Shown in pieces: positions 23,101 through 38,521 of a DNA stretch of 64,000 bases. A program made the position numbers and the translations under genes. This DNA comes from Prostheceraeus crozeri. Taxonomy: Eukaryota; Platyhelminthes; Polycladida; Euryleptidae. The stretch lies in NCBI GenBank assembly GCA_907163375.1, contig CAJQUW010015625.1:372001-436000 (forward strand), given 5' to 3'. Under the pieces are notes generated by a model that was not told where the DNA came from, did no database searches, and saw only the letters and a list, made by a program, of their open reading frames with translations. Position 1 is the first letter of the stretch. Every line of letters begins with the position of its first letter.

Positions 23101-26100
23101 TGAACTCAAGGGAGATGCAATCGGAATTGTTTCAAACTGTGAGATATACACATTTATGCAGTTTTGAAGAAATTACAACGGAATTGACTGATCATGATAG
23201 GAAAGCAGAACAAAAAGATATTATTTTACAGATTGTCCGTGTCATGACAGCCATGGAGAGGTATTATTTGTTCAATTGGCAACTCGATAACCTGCTACTG
23301 CTTTCATGAATTAGAAATATGAAATCTCAGACGATGATATTAAGGTTTCATTTTAGTCTGGAACCTCCATATTAAGCACATTGGTGAAGTTTTATAGAAA
23401 TCAGTCACAAACCGACATACGAATCAGTCACAAACCTGCCCTTGTCAGGGTTAAGGTTCAGGGTGTCGAACTTCAACAGGACGAGTAATTCAAGTACTTA
23501 GGAAGTCATCTGACTGCTAATGGAATAGCTGAAAAGGACATTAGGAATCGGATTGGAATGGCGAAGAGCGTGTTCAGAAAACTGTAGTGTGTGTTGACCG
23601 ATGAAATGCGACAGAAGGTAAGAAAAAAGTTGATCAAGATTCTGGTGTGGAGTGTAGTCATGTGTGGATCCGAAACGTGGAGTATACGGAAAGCGGTTAT
23701 CGGGAGACTGGAAACATTTGAGATGTCGATCTGGAGACGGATGGAGAAAGTGAAATGGACCGAGAAGCTGATGAATGCTCAAGTTCTGAGTCTTGTGAAC
23801 GAAGTGCCAAGCTTACTGGATAAAATCAAGAGGAGGAAAAGGAGATGGATCGGACATATCCTCAGACGTGACAACCTGCTACGAACAGCCTTCGAATGTC
23901 GGATGGAAGGAAAATGGCCAAGAGGAAGGCAATGGCTTATGATGATGAGCAACATGAAGAATTGTGACTGATACGCGGAGATGAAGAGAAGAACAGAAGC
24001 TAGACAGAAGTGGAGGAAACTGTCATGAGAGACATGCCTGAGGACAGATTACCTTTGACTGATCGATTGAGGCCTACTGTATACACTTTGAAATATGCTC
24101 AACGAGTAAATTTTATAAAGGAGAAATAGTTGTGTTTCATTGATAAAATACTTGTCGTACAACCGTAGTGCAATGTCCGAAATGCAATTCGATCGGTCAT
24201 CATGAATTAGTCCTCAGAAAAGGAATCCAGTCGCAGTGCTGATCGTGAGCGTTCAAACATGCCGAGCAAAGTAAGAAATCACTTTGATGCCGATCGAGTG
24301 ATCCGACTGCAATTGCTACATAGTCCAGCAGCCAGAATGAGTTTCTGCAGGGAACGAGGACGAAAATGACACTTTCACACAGAATTGTACACCCCATGGA
24401 ATCTGTGCGTCTGCCAAATTCTACATCCCAGTGGAAAAATTTGTGTCGGCCCAATATCATCCATCTGATGTTGGCCCGATAAACAAAGTGGCCCAGCGCA
24501 CTTGTATCGGACCAACGTCAGTTGCCAGCACTCACCCAATACGCGCCCAATACACGCCAACGCTCACCCGACACCGATCAAAACTTTGTTTTACATACTG
24601 CTGTTTAATTCGTCAATAGTATACTTGTGTGCCCATAGAGTAAGTATGTTAGGTAGAGTGGTAACTCCGCATTTATTAAATCCCCAATGTGTATACACTT
24701 TCGATTTTATTAAATGAACTCAAGGGAGATGCAATCGGAATTGTTTCAAACTGTGAGATATACACATTTATGCAGTTTTGAAGAAATTACAACGGAATTG
24801 ACTGATCATGATAGGAAAGCAGAACAAAAAGATATTATTTTACAGATTGTCCGTGTCATGACAGCCATGGAGAGGTATTATTTGTTCAATTGGCAACTCG
24901 ATAACCTGCTACTGCTTTCATGAATTAGAAATATGAAATCTCAGACGATGATATTAAGGTTTCATTTTAGTCTGGAACCTCCATATTAAGCACATTGGTG
25001 AAGTTTTATAGAAATCAGTCACAAACCGACATACGAATCAGTCACAAACCTGCCTTTGTCAGGGTTAAGGTTCAGGGTGTCAAACTTGAACAGGACGAGT
25101 AATTCAAGTACTTAGGAAGTCATCTGACTGCTAATGGAATAGCTGAAAAGGACATTAGGAATCGGATTGGAATGGCGAAGAGCGTGTTCAGAAAACTGTA
25201 GTGTGTGTTGACCGATGAAATGCGACAGAAGGTAAGAAAAAAGTTGATCAAGATTCTGGTGTGGAGTGTAGTCATGTGTGGATCCGAAACGTGGAGTATA
25301 CGGAAAGCGGTTATCGGGAGACTGGAAACATTTGAGATGTCGATCTGGAGACGGATGTAGAAAGTGAAATGGACAGAGAAGCTGATGACTGCTCATGTTC
25401 TGAGTCTTGTGAACGAAGTGCCAAGCTTACTGGATAAAATCAAGAGGAGGAAAAGGAGATGGATCGGACATATCCTCAGACGTGACAACCTGCTACGAAC
25501 AGCCTTCGAATGTCGGATGGAAGGAAAATGGCCAAGAGGAAGGCAATGGCTTATGATGATGAGCAACATGAAGAATTGTGACTGATACGCGGAGATGAAG
25601 AGAAGAACAGAAGCTAGACAGAAGTGGAGGAAACTGTCATGAGAGACATGCCTGAGGACAGATTACCTTTGACTGATCGATTGAGGCCCACTGTATACAC
25701 TTTGAAATATGCTCAACGAGTAAATTTTATAAAGGAGAAATAGTTGTGTTTCATTGATAAAATACTTGTCGTACAACCGTAGTGCAATGTCCGAAATGCA
25801 ATTCGATCGGTCATCATGAATTAGTCCTGAGAAAAGGAATCCAGTCGCAGTGCTGATCGTGAGCGTTCAAACATGCCGAGCAAAGTAAGAAATCACTTTG
25901 ATGCCGATCGAGTGATCCGACTGCAATTGCTACATAGTCCAGCAGCCAGAATGAGTTTCTGCAGGGAACGAGGACGAAAATGACACTTTCACACAGAATT
26001 GTACACCCCATGGAATCTGTGCGTCTGCCAAATTCTACATCCCAGTGGAAAAATTTGTGTCGGCCCAATATCATCCATCTGATGTTGGCCCGATAAACAA

Positions 26101-29100
26101 AGTGGCCCAGCGCACTTGTATCGGACCAACGTCAGTTGCCAGCACTCACCCAATACGCGCCCAATACACGCCAACGCTCACCCGACACCGATCAAAACTT
26201 TGTTTTACATACTGCTGTTTAATTCGTCAATAGTATACTTGTGTGCCCATAGAGTAAGTATGTTAGGTAGAGTGGTAACTCCGCATTTATTAAATCCCCA
26301 ATGTGTATACACTTTCGATTTTATTAAATGAACTCAAGGGAGATGCAATCGGAATTGTTTCAAACTGTGAGATATACACATTTATGCAGTTTTGAAGAAA
26401 TTACAACGGAATTGACTGATCATGATAGGAAAGCAGAACAAAAAGATATTATTTTACAGATTGTCCGTGTCATGACAGCCATGGAGAGGTATTATTTGTT
26501 CAATTGGCAACTCGATAACCTGCTACTGCTTTCATGAATTAGAAATATGAAATCTCAGACGATGATATTAAGGTTTCATTTTAGTCTGGAACCTCCATAT
26601 TAAGCACATTGGTGAAGTTTTATAGAAATCAGTCACAAACCGACATACGAATCAGTCACAAACCTGCCTTTGTCAGGGTTAAGGTTCAGGGTGTCGAACT
26701 TGAACAGGACGAGTAATTCAAGTACTTAGGAAGTCATCTGACTGCTAATGGAATAGCTGAAAAGGACATTAGGAATCGGATTGGAATGGCGAAGAGCGTG
26801 TTCAGAAAACTGTAGTGTGTGTTGACCGATGAAATGCGACAGAAGGTAAGAAAAAAGTTGATCAAGATTCTGGTGTGGAGTGTAGTCATGTGTGGATCCG
26901 AAACGTGGAGTATACGGAAAGCGGTTATCGGGAGACTGGAAACATTTGAGATGTCGATCTGGAGACGGATGTAGAAAGTGAAATGGACAGAGAAGCTGAT
27001 GACTGCTCATGTTCTGAGTCTTGTGAACGAAGTTCCAAGCTTACTGGATAAAATCAAGAGGAGGAAAAGGAGATGGATCGGACATATCCTCAGACGTGAC
27101 AACCTGCTACGAACAGCCTTCGAATGTCGGATGGAAGGAAAATGGCCAAGAGGAAGGCAATGGCTTATGATGATGAGCAACATGAAGAATTGTGACTGAT
27201 ACGCGGAGATGAAGAGAAGAACAGAAGCTAGACAGAAGTGGAGGAAACTGTCATGAGAGACATGCCTGAGGACAGATTACCTTTGACTGATCGATTGAGG
27301 CCCACTGTATACACTTTGAAATATGCTCAACGAGTAAATTTTATAAAGGAGAAATAGTTGTGTTTCATTGCTAAAATACTTGTCGTACAACCGTAGTGCA
27401 ATGTCCGAAATGCAATTCGATCGGTCATCATGAATTAGTCCTCAGAAAAGGAATCCAGTCGCAGTGCTGATCGTGAGCGTTCAAACATGCCGAGCAAAGT
27501 AAGAAATCACTTTGATGCCGATCGAGTGATCCGACTGCAATTGCTACATAGTCCAGCAGCCAGAATGAGTTTCTGCAGGGAACGAGGACGAAAATGACAC
27601 TTTCACACAGAATTGTACACCCCATGGAATCTGTGCGTCTGCCAAATTCTACATCCCAGTGGAAAAATTTGTGTCGGCCCAATATCATCCATCTGATGTT
27701 GGCCCGATAAACAAAGTGGCCCAGCGCACTTGTATCGGACCAACGGCAGTTGCCAGCACTCACCCAATACGCGCCCAATACACGCCAACGCTCACCCGAC
27801 ACCGATCAAACTTTGTTTTACATACTGCTGTTTAATTCGTCAATAGTATACTTGTGTGCCCATAGAGTAAGTATGTTAGGTAGAGTGGTAACTCCGCATT
27901 TATTAAATCCCCAATGTGTATACACTTTCGATTTTATTAAATGAACTCAAGGGAGATGCAATCGGAATTGTTTCAAACTGTGAGATATACACATTTATGC
28001 AGTTTTGAAGAAATTACAACGGAATTGACTGATCATGATAGGAAAGCAGAACAAAAAGATATTATTTTACAGATTGTCCGTGTCATGACAGCCATGGAGA
28101 GGTATTATTTGTTCAATTGGCAACTCGATAACCTGCTACTGCTTTCATGAATTAGAAATATGAAATCTCAGACGATGATATTAAGGTTTCATTTTAGTCT
28201 GGAACCTCCATATTAAGCACATTGGTGAAGTTTTATAGAAATCAGTCACAAACCGACATACGAATCAGTCACAAACCTGCCCTTGTCAGGGTTAAGGTTC
28301 AGGGTGTCGAACTTCAACAGGACGAGTAATTCAAGTACTTAGGAAGTCATCTGACTGCTAATGGAATAGCTGAAAAGGACATTAGGAATCGGATTGGAAT
28401 GGCGAAGAGCGTGTTCAGAAAACTGTAGTGTGTGTTGACCGATGAAATGCGACAGAAGGTAAGAAAAAAGTTGATCAAGATTCTGGTGTGGAGTGTAGTC
28501 ATGTGTGGATCCGAAACGTGGAGTATACGGAAAGCGGTTATCGGGAGACTGGAAACATTTGAGATGTCGATCTGGAGACGGATGGAGAAAGTGAAATGGA
28601 CCGAGAAGCTGATGAATGCTCAAGTTCTGAGTCTTGTGAACGAAGTGCCAAGCTTACTGGATAAAATCAAGAGGAGGAAAAGGAGATGGATCGGACATAT
28701 CCTCAGACGTGACAACCTGCTACGAACAGCCTTCGAATGTCGGATGGAAGGAAAATGGCCAAGAGGAAGGCAATGGCTTATGATGATGAGCAACATGAAG
28801 AATTGTGACTGATACGCGGAGATGAAGAGAAGAACAGAAGCTAGACAGAAGTGGAGGAAACTGTCATGAGAGACATGCCTGAGGACAGATTACCTTTGAC
28901 TGATCGATTGAGGCCTACTGTATACACTTTGAAATATGCTCAACGAGTAAATTTTATAAAGGAGAAATAGTTGTGTTTCATTGCTAAAATACTTGTCGTA
29001 CAACCGTAGTGCAATGTCCGAAATGCAATTCGATCGGTCATCATGAATTAGTCCTCAGAAAAGGAATCCAGTCGCAGTGCTGATCGTGAGCGTTCAAACA

Positions 29101-32100
29101 TGCCGAGCAAAGTAAGAAATCACTTTGATGCCGATCGAGTGATCCGACTGCAATTGCTACATAGTCCAGCAGCCAGAATGAGTTTCTGCAGGGAACGAGG
29201 ACGAAAATGACACTTTCACACAGAATTGTACACCCCATGGAATCTGTGCGTCTGCCAAATTCTACATCCCAGTGGAAAAATTTGTGTCGGCCCAATATCA
29301 TCCATCTGATGTTGGCCCGATAAACAAAGTGGCCCAGCGCACTTGTATCGGACCAACGTCAGTTGCCAGCACTCACCCAATACGCGCCCAATACACGCCA
29401 ACGCTCACCCGACACCGATCAAAACTTTGTTTTACATACTGCTGTTTAATTCGTCAATAGTATACTTGTGTGCCCATAGAGTAAGTATGTTAGGTAGAGT
29501 GGTAACTCCGCATTTATTAAATCCCCAATGTGTATACACTTTCGATTTTATTAAATGAACTCAAGGGAGATGCAATCGGAATTGTTTCAAACTGTGAGAT
29601 ATACACATTTATGCAGTTTTGAAGAAATTACAACGGAATTGACTGATCATGATAGGAAAGCAGAACAAAAAGATATTATTTTACAGATTGTCCGTGTCAT
29701 GACAGCCATGGAGAGGTATTATTTGTTCAATTGGCAACTCGATAACCTGCTACTGCTTTCATGAATTAGAAATATGAAATCTCAGACGATGATATTAAGG
29801 TTTCATTTTAGTCTGGAACCTCCATATTAAGCACATTGGTGAAGTTTTATAGAAATCAGTCACAAACCTACATACGAATCAGTCACAAACCTGCCCTTGT
29901 CAGGGTTAAGGTTCAGGGTGTCGAACTTCAACAGGACGAGTAATTCAAGTACTTAGGAAGTCATCTGACTGCTAATGGAATAGCTGAAAAGGACATTAGG
30001 AATCGGATTGGAATGGCGAAGAGCGTGTTCAGAAAACTGTAGTGTGTGTTGACCGATGAAATGCGACAGAAGGTAAGAAAAAAGTTGATCAAGATTCTGG
30101 TGTGGAGTGTAGTCATGTGTGGATCCGAAACGTGGAGTATACGGAAAGCGGTTATCGGGAGACTGGAAACATTTGAGATGTCGATCTGGAGACGGATGTA
30201 GAAAGTGAAATGGACCGAGAAGCTGATGACTGCTCAAGTTCTGAGTCTTGTGAACGAAGTGCCAAGCTTACTGGATAAAATCAAGAGGAGGAAAAGGAGA
30301 TGGATCGGACATATCCTCAGACGTGACAACCTGCTACGAACAGCCTTCGAATGTCGGATGGAAGGAAAATGGCCAAGAGGAAGGCAATGGCTTATGATGA
30401 TGAGCAACATGAAGAATTGTGACTGATACGCGGAGATGAAGAGAAGAACAGAAGCTAGACAGAAGTGGAGGAAACTGTCATGAGAGACATGCCTGAGGAC
30501 AGATTACCTTTGACTGATCGATTGAGGCCTACTGTATACACTTTGAAATATGCTCAACGAGTAAATTTTATAAAGGAGAAATAGTTGTGTTTCATTGCTA
30601 AAATACTTGTCGTACAACCGTAGTGCAATGTCCGAAATGCAATTCGATCGGTCATCATGAATTAGTCCTCAGAAAAGGAATCCAGTCGCAGTGCTGATCG
30701 TGAGCGTTCAAACATGCCGAGCAAAGTAAGAAATCACTTTGATGCCGATCGAGTGATCCGACTGCAATTGCTACATAGTCCAGCAGCCAGAATGAGTTTC
30801 TGCAGGGAACGAGGACGAAAATGACACTTTCACACAGAATTGTACACCCCATGGAATCTGTGCGTCTGCCAAATTCTACATCCCAGTGGAAAAATTTGTG
30901 TCGGCCCAATATCATCCATCTGATGTTGGCCCGATAAACAAAGTGGCCCAGCGCACTTGTATCGGACCAACGTCAGTTGCCAGCACTCACCCAATACGCG
31001 CCCAATACACGCCAACGCTCACCCGACACCGATCAAAACTTTGTTTTACATACTGCTGTTTAATTCGTCAATAGTATACTTGTGTGCCCATAGAGTAAGT
31101 ATGTTAGGTAGAGTGGTAACTCCGCATTTATTAAATCCCCAATGTGTATACACTTTCGATTTTATTAAATGAACTCAAGGGAGATGCAATCGGAATTGTT
31201 TCAAACTGTGAGATATACACATTTATGCAGTTTTGAAGAAATTACAACGGAATTGACTGATCATGATAGGAAAGCAGAACAAAAAGATATTATTTTACAG
31301 ATTGTCCGTGTCATGACAGCCATGGAGAGGTATTATTTGTTCAATTGGCAACTCGATAACCTGCTACTGCTTTTATGAATTAGAAATATGAAATCTCAGA
31401 CGATGATATTAAGGTTTCATTTTAGTCTGGAACCTCCATATTAAGCACATTGGTGAAGTTTTATAGAAATCAGTCACAAACCGACATACGAATCAGTCAC
31501 AAACCTGCCCTTGTCAGGGTTAAGGTTCAGGGTGTCGAACTTGAACAGGACGAGTAATTCAAGTACTTAGGAAGTCATCTGACTGCTAATGGAATAGCTG
31601 AAAAGGACATTAGGAATCGGATTGGAATGGCGAAGAGCGTGTTCAGAAAACTGTAGTGTGTGTTGACCGATGAAATGCGACAGAAGGTAAGAAAAAAGTT
31701 GATCAAGATTCTGGTGTGGAGTGTAGTCATGTGTGGATCCGAAACGTGGAGTATACGGAAAGCGGTTATCGGGAGACTGGAAACATTTGAGATGTCGATC
31801 TGGAGACGGATGGAGAAAGTGAAATGGACCGAGAAGCTGATGAATGCTCAAGTTCTGAGTCTTGTGAACGAAGTGCCAAGCTTACTGGATAAAATCAAGA
31901 GGAGGAAAAGGAGATGGATCGGACATATCCTCAGACATGACAACCTGCTACGAACAGCCTTCGAATGTCGGATGGAAGGAAAATGGCCAAGAGGAAGGCA
32001 ATGGCTTATGATGATGAGCAACATGAAGAATTGTGACTGATACGCGGAGATGAAGAGAAGAACAGAAGCTAGACAGAAGTGGAGGAAACTGTCATGAGAG

Positions 32101-35100
32101 ACATGCCTGAGGACAGATTACCTTTGACTGATCGATTGAGGCCTACTGTATACACTTTGAAATATGCTCAACGAGTAAATTCTATAAAGGAGAAATAGTT
32201 GTGTTTCATTGCTAAAATACTTGTCGTACAACCTTAGTGCAATGTCCGAAATGCAATTCGATCGGTCATCATGAATTAGTCCTGAGAAAAGGAATCCAGT
32301 CGCAGTGCTGATCGTGAGCGTTCAAACATGCCGAGCAAAGTAAGAAATCACTTTGATGCCGATCGAGTGATCCGACTGCAATTGCTACATAGTCCAGCAG
32401 CCAGAATGAGTTTCTGCAGGGAACGAGGACGAAAATGACACTTTCACACAGAATTGTACACCCCATGGAATCTGCGCGTCTGCCAAATTCTACATCCCAG
32501 TGGAAAAGTTTGTGTCGGCCCAATATCATCCATCTGATGTTGGCCCGATAAACAAAGTGGCCCAGCGCACTTGTATCGGACCAACGTCAGTTGCCAGCAC
32601 TCACCCAATACGCGCCCAATACACGCCAACGCTCACCCGACACCGATCAAAACTTTGTTTTACATACTGCTGTTTAATTCGTCAATAGTATACTTGTGTG
32701 CCCATAGAGTAAGTATGTTAGGTAAAGTGGTAACTCCGCATTTATTAAATCCCCAATGTGTATACACTTTCGATTTTATTAAATGAACTCAAGGGAGATG
32801 CAATCGGAATTGTTTCAAACTGTGAGATATACACATTTATGCAGTTTTGAAGAAATTACAACGGAATTGACTGATCATGATAGGAAAGCAGAACAAAAAG
32901 ATATTATTTTACAGATTGTCCGTGTCATGACAGCCATGGAGAGGTATTATTTGTTCAATTGGCAACTCGATAACCTGCTACTGCTTTCATGAATTAGAAA
33001 TATGAAATCTCAGACGATGATATTAAGGTTTCATTTTAGTCTGGAACCTCCATATTAAGCACATTGGTGAAGTTTTATAGAAATCAGTCACAAACCGACA
33101 TACGAATCAGTCACAAACCTGCCCTTGTCAGGGTTAAGGTTCAGGGTGTCGAACTTCAACAGGACGAGTAATTCAAGTACTTAGGAAGTCATCTGACTGC
33201 TAATGGAATAGCTGAAAAGGACATTAGGAATCGGATTGGAATGGCGAAGAGCGTGTTCAGAAAACTGTAGTGTGTGTTGACCGATGAAATGCGACAGAAG
33301 GTAAGAAAAAAGTTGATCAAGATTCTGGTGTGGAGTGTAGTCATGTGTGGATCCGAAACGTGGAGTATACGGAAAGCGGTTATCGGGAGACTGGAAACAT
33401 TTGAGATGTCGATCTGGAGACGGATGGAGAAAGTGAAATGGACCGAGAAGCTGATGAATGCTCAAGTTCTGAGTCTTGTGAACGAAGTTCCAAGCTTACT
33501 GGATAAAATCAAGAGGAGGAAAAGGAGATGGATCGGACATATCCTCAGACATGACAACCTGCTACGAACAGCCTTCGAATGTCGGATGGAAGGAAAATGG
33601 CCAAGAGGAAGGCAATGGCTTATGATGATGAGCAACATGAAGAATTGTGACTGATACGCGGAGATGAAGAGAAGAACAGAAGCTAGACAGAAGTGGAGGA
33701 AACTGTCATGAGAGACATGCCTGAGGACAGATTACCTTTGACTGATCGATTGAGGCCTACTGTATACACTTTGAAATATGCTCAACGAGTAAATTTTATA
33801 AAGGAGAAATAGTTGTGTTTCATTGCTAAAATACTTGTCGTACAACCGTAGTGCAATGTCCGAAATGCAATTCGATCGGTCATCATGAATTAGTCCTCAG
33901 AAAAGGAATCCAGTCGCAGTGCTGATCGTGAGCGTTCAAACATGCCGAGCAAAGTAAGAAATCACTTTGATGCCGATCGAGTGATTCGACTGCAATTGCT
34001 ACATATTCCAGCAGCCAGAATGAGTTTCTGCAGGGAACGAGGACGAAAATGACACTTTCACACAGAATTGTACACCCCATGGAATCTGCGCGTCTGCCAA
34101 ATTCTACATCCCAGTGGAAAAATTTGTGTCGGCCCAATATCATCCATCTGATGTTGGCCCGATAAACAAAGTGGCCCAGCGCATTTGTATCGGACGAACG
34201 TCAGTTGCCAGCACTCACCCAATACGCGCCCAATACACGCCAACGCTCACCCGACACCGATCAAAACTTTGTTTTACATACTGCTGTTTAATTCGTCAAT
34301 AGTATACTTGTGTGCCCATAGAGTAAGTATGTTAGGTAGAGTGGTAACTCCGCATTTATTAAATCCCCAATGTGTATACACTTTCGATTTTATTAAATGA
34401 ACTCAAGGGAGATGCAATCGGAATTGTTTCAAACTGTGAGATATACACATTTATGCAGTTTTGAAGAAATTACAACGGAATTGACTGATCATGATAGGAA
34501 AGCAGAACAAAAAGATATATTTTTACAGATTGTCCGTGTCATGACAGCCATGGAGAGGTATTATTTGTTCAATTGGCAACTCGATAACCTGCTACTGCTT
34601 TCATGAATTAGAAATATGAAATCTCAGACGATGATATTAAGGTTTCATTTTAGTCTGGAACCTCCATATTAAGCACATTGGTGAAGTTTTATAGAAATCA
34701 GTCACAAACCTACATACGAATCAGTCACAAACCTGCCCTTGTCAGGGTTAAGGTTCAGGGTGTCGAACTTGAACAGGACGAGTAATTCAAGTACTTAGGA
34801 AGTCATCTGACTGCTAATGGAATAGCTGAAAAGGACATTAGGAATCGGATTGGAATGGCGAAGAGCGTGTTCAGAAAACTGCAGTGTGTGTTGACCGATG
34901 AAATGCGACAGAAGGTAAGAAAAAAGTTGATCAAGAATCTGGTGTGGAGTGTAGTCATGTGTGGATCCGAAACGTGGAGTATACGGAAAGCGGTTATCGG
35001 GAGACTGGAAACATTTGAGATGTCGATCTGGAGACGGATGGAGAAAGTGAAATGGACCGAGAAGCTGATGAATGCTCAAGTTCTGAGTCTTGTGAACGAA

Positions 35101-38100
35101 GTGCCAAGCTTACTGGATAAAATCAAGAGGAGGAAAAGGAGATGGATCGGACATATCCTCAGACATGACAACCTGCTACGAACAGCCTTCGAATGTCGGA
35201 TGGAAGGAAAATGGCCAAGAGGAAGGCAATGGCTTATGATGATGAGCAATATGAAGAATTGTGACTGATACGCGGAGATGAAGAGAAGAACAGAAGCTAG
35301 ACAGAAGTGGAGGAAACTGTCATGAGAGACATGCCTGAGGACAGATTACCTTTGACTGATCGATTGAGGCCTACTGTATACACTTTGAAATATGCTCAAC
35401 GAGTAAATTTTATAAAGGAGAAATAGTTGTGTTTCATTGCTAAAATACTTGTCGTACAACCATAGTGCAATGTCCGAAATGCAATTCGATCGGTCATCAT
35501 GAATTAGTCCTCAGAAAAGGAATCCAGTCGCAGTGCTGATCGTGAGCGTTCAAACATGCCGAGCAAAGTAAGAAATCACTTTGATGCCGATCGAGTGATT
35601 CGACTGCAATTGCTACATATTCCAGCAGCCAGAATGAGTTTCTGCAGGGAACGAGGACGAAAATGACACTTTCACACAGAATTGTACACCCCATGGAATC
35701 TGCGCGTCTGCCAAATTCTACATCCCAGTGGAAAAATTTGTGTCGGCCCAATATCATCCATCTGATGTTGGCCCGATAAACAAAGTGGCCCAGCGCATTT
35801 GTATCGGACCAACGTCAGTTGCCAGCACTCACCCAATACGCGCCCAATACACGCCAACGCTCACCCGACACCGATCAAAACTTTGTTTTACATACTGCTG
35901 TTTAATTCGTCAATAGTATACTTGTGTGCCCATAGAGTAAGTATGTTAGGTAGAGTGGTAACTCCGCATTTATTAAATCCCCAATGTGTATACACTTTCG
36001 ATTTTATTAAATGAACTCAAGGCAGATGCAATCGGAATTGTTTCAAACTGTGAGATACACACATTTATGCAGTTTTGAAGAAATTACAACGGAATTGACT
36101 GATCATGATAGGAAAGCAGAACAAAAAGATATTATTTTACAGATTGTCCGTGTCATGACAGCCATGGAGAGGTATTATTTGTTCAATTGGCAACTCGATA
36201 ACCTGCTACTGCTTTCATGAATTAGAAATATGAAATCTCAGACTATGATATTAAGGTTTCATTTTAGTCTGGAACCTCCATATTAAGCACATTGGTGAAG
36301 TTTTATAGAAATCAGTCACAAACCGACATACGAATAAGTCACAAACCTGCCCTTGTCAGGGTTAAGGTTCAGGGTGTCGAACTTGAACAGGACGAGTAAT
36401 TCAAGTACTTAGGAAGACATCTGACTGCTAATGGAATAGCTGAAAAGGACATTAGGAATCGGATTGGAATGGCGAAGAGCGTGTTCAGAAAACTGCAGTG
36501 TGTGTTGACCGATGAAATGCGACAGAAGGTAGGAAAAAAGTTGATCAAGATTCTGGTGTGGAGTGTAGTCATGTGTGGATCCGAAACGTGGAGTATACGG
36601 AAAGCGGTTATCGGGAGACTGGAAACATTTGAGATGTCGATCTGGAGACGGATGGAGAAAGTGAAATGGACCGAGAAACTGATGAATGCTCAAGTTCTGA
36701 GTCTTGTGAACGAAGTGCCAAGCTTACTGGATAAAATCAAAAAGGAGGAAAAGGAGATGGATCGGACATATCCTCAGACATGACAACCTGCTACGAACAG
36801 CCTTCGAATGTCGGATGGAAGGAAAATGGCCAAGAGGAAGGCAATGGCTTATGATGATGAGCAACATGAAGAATTGTGACTGATACGCGGAGATGAAGAG
36901 AAGAACAGAAGCTAGACAGAAGTGGAGGAAACTGTCATGAGAGACATGCCTGAGGACAGATTACCTTTGACTGATCGATTGAGGCCTACTGTATACACTT
37001 TGAAATATGCTCAACGAGTAAATTTTATAAAGGAGAAATAGTTGTGTTTCATTGCTAAAATACTTGTCGTACAACCATAGTGCAATGTCCGAAATGCAAT
37101 TCGATCGGTCATCATGAATTAGTCCTGAGAAAAGGAATCCAGTCGCAGTGCTGATTGTGAGCGTTCAAACATGCCGAGCAAAGTAAGAAATCACTTTGAT
37201 GCCGATCGAGTGATCCGACTGCAATTGCTACATAGTCCAGCAGCCAGAATGAGTTTCTGCAGGGAACGAGGACGAAAATGACACTTTCACACAGAATTGT
37301 ACACCCCATGGAATCTGCGCGTCTGCCAAATTCTACATCCCAGTGGAAAAATTTGTGTCGGCCCAATATCATCCATCTGATGTTGGCCCGATAAACAAAG
37401 TGGCCCAGCGCATTTGTATCGGACCAACGTCAGTTGCCAGCACTCACCCAATACGCGCCCAATACACGCCAACGCTCACCCGACACCGATCAAAACTTTG
37501 TTTTACATACTGCTGTTTAATTCGTCAATAGTATACTTGTGTGCCCATAGAGTAAGTATGTTAGGTAGAGTGGTAACTCCGCATTTATTAAATCCCCAAT
37601 GTGTATACACTTTCGATTTTATTAAATGAACTCAAGGCAGATGCAATCGGAATTGTTTCAAACTGTGAGATATACACATTTATGCAGTTTTGAAGAAATT
37701 ACAACGGAATTGACTGATCATGATAGGAAAGCAGAACAAAAAGATATTATTTTACAGATTGTCCGTGTCATGACAGCCATGGAGAGGTATTATTTGTTCA
37801 ATTGGCAACTCGATAACCTGCTACTGCTTTCATGAATTAGAAATATGAAATCTCAGACTATGATATTAAGGTTTCATTTTAGTCTGGAACCTCCATATTA
37901 AGCACATTGGTGAAGTTTTATAGAAATCAGTCACAAACCGACATACGAATAAGTCACAAACCTGCCCTTGTCAGGGTTAAGGTTCAGGGTGTCGAACTTG
38001 AACAGGACGAGTAATTCAAGTACTTAGGAAGTCATCTGACTGCTAATGGAATAGCTGAAAAGGACATTAGGAATCGGATTGGAATGGCGAAGAGCGTGTT

Positions 38101-38521
38101 CAGAAAACTGTAGTGTGTGTTGACCGATGAAATGCGACAGAAGGTAAGAAAAAAGTTGATCAAGATTCTGGTGTGGAGTGTAGTCATGTGTGGATCCGAA
38201 ACGTGGAGTATACGGAAAGCGGTTATCGGGAGACTGGAAACATTTGAGATGTCGATCTGGAGACGGATGGAGAAAGTGAAATGGACCGAGAAGCTGATGA
38301 ATGCTCAAGTTCTGAGTCTTGTGAACGAAGTGCCAAGCTTACTGGATAAAATCAAGAGGAGGAAAAGGAGATGGATCGGACATATCCTCAGACGTGACAA
38401 CCTGCTACGAACAGCCTTCGAATGTCGGATGGAAGGAAAATGGCCAAGAGGAAGGCAATGGCTTATGATGATGAGCAACATGAAGAATTGTGAATGATAC
38501 GCGGAGATGAAGAGAAGAACA

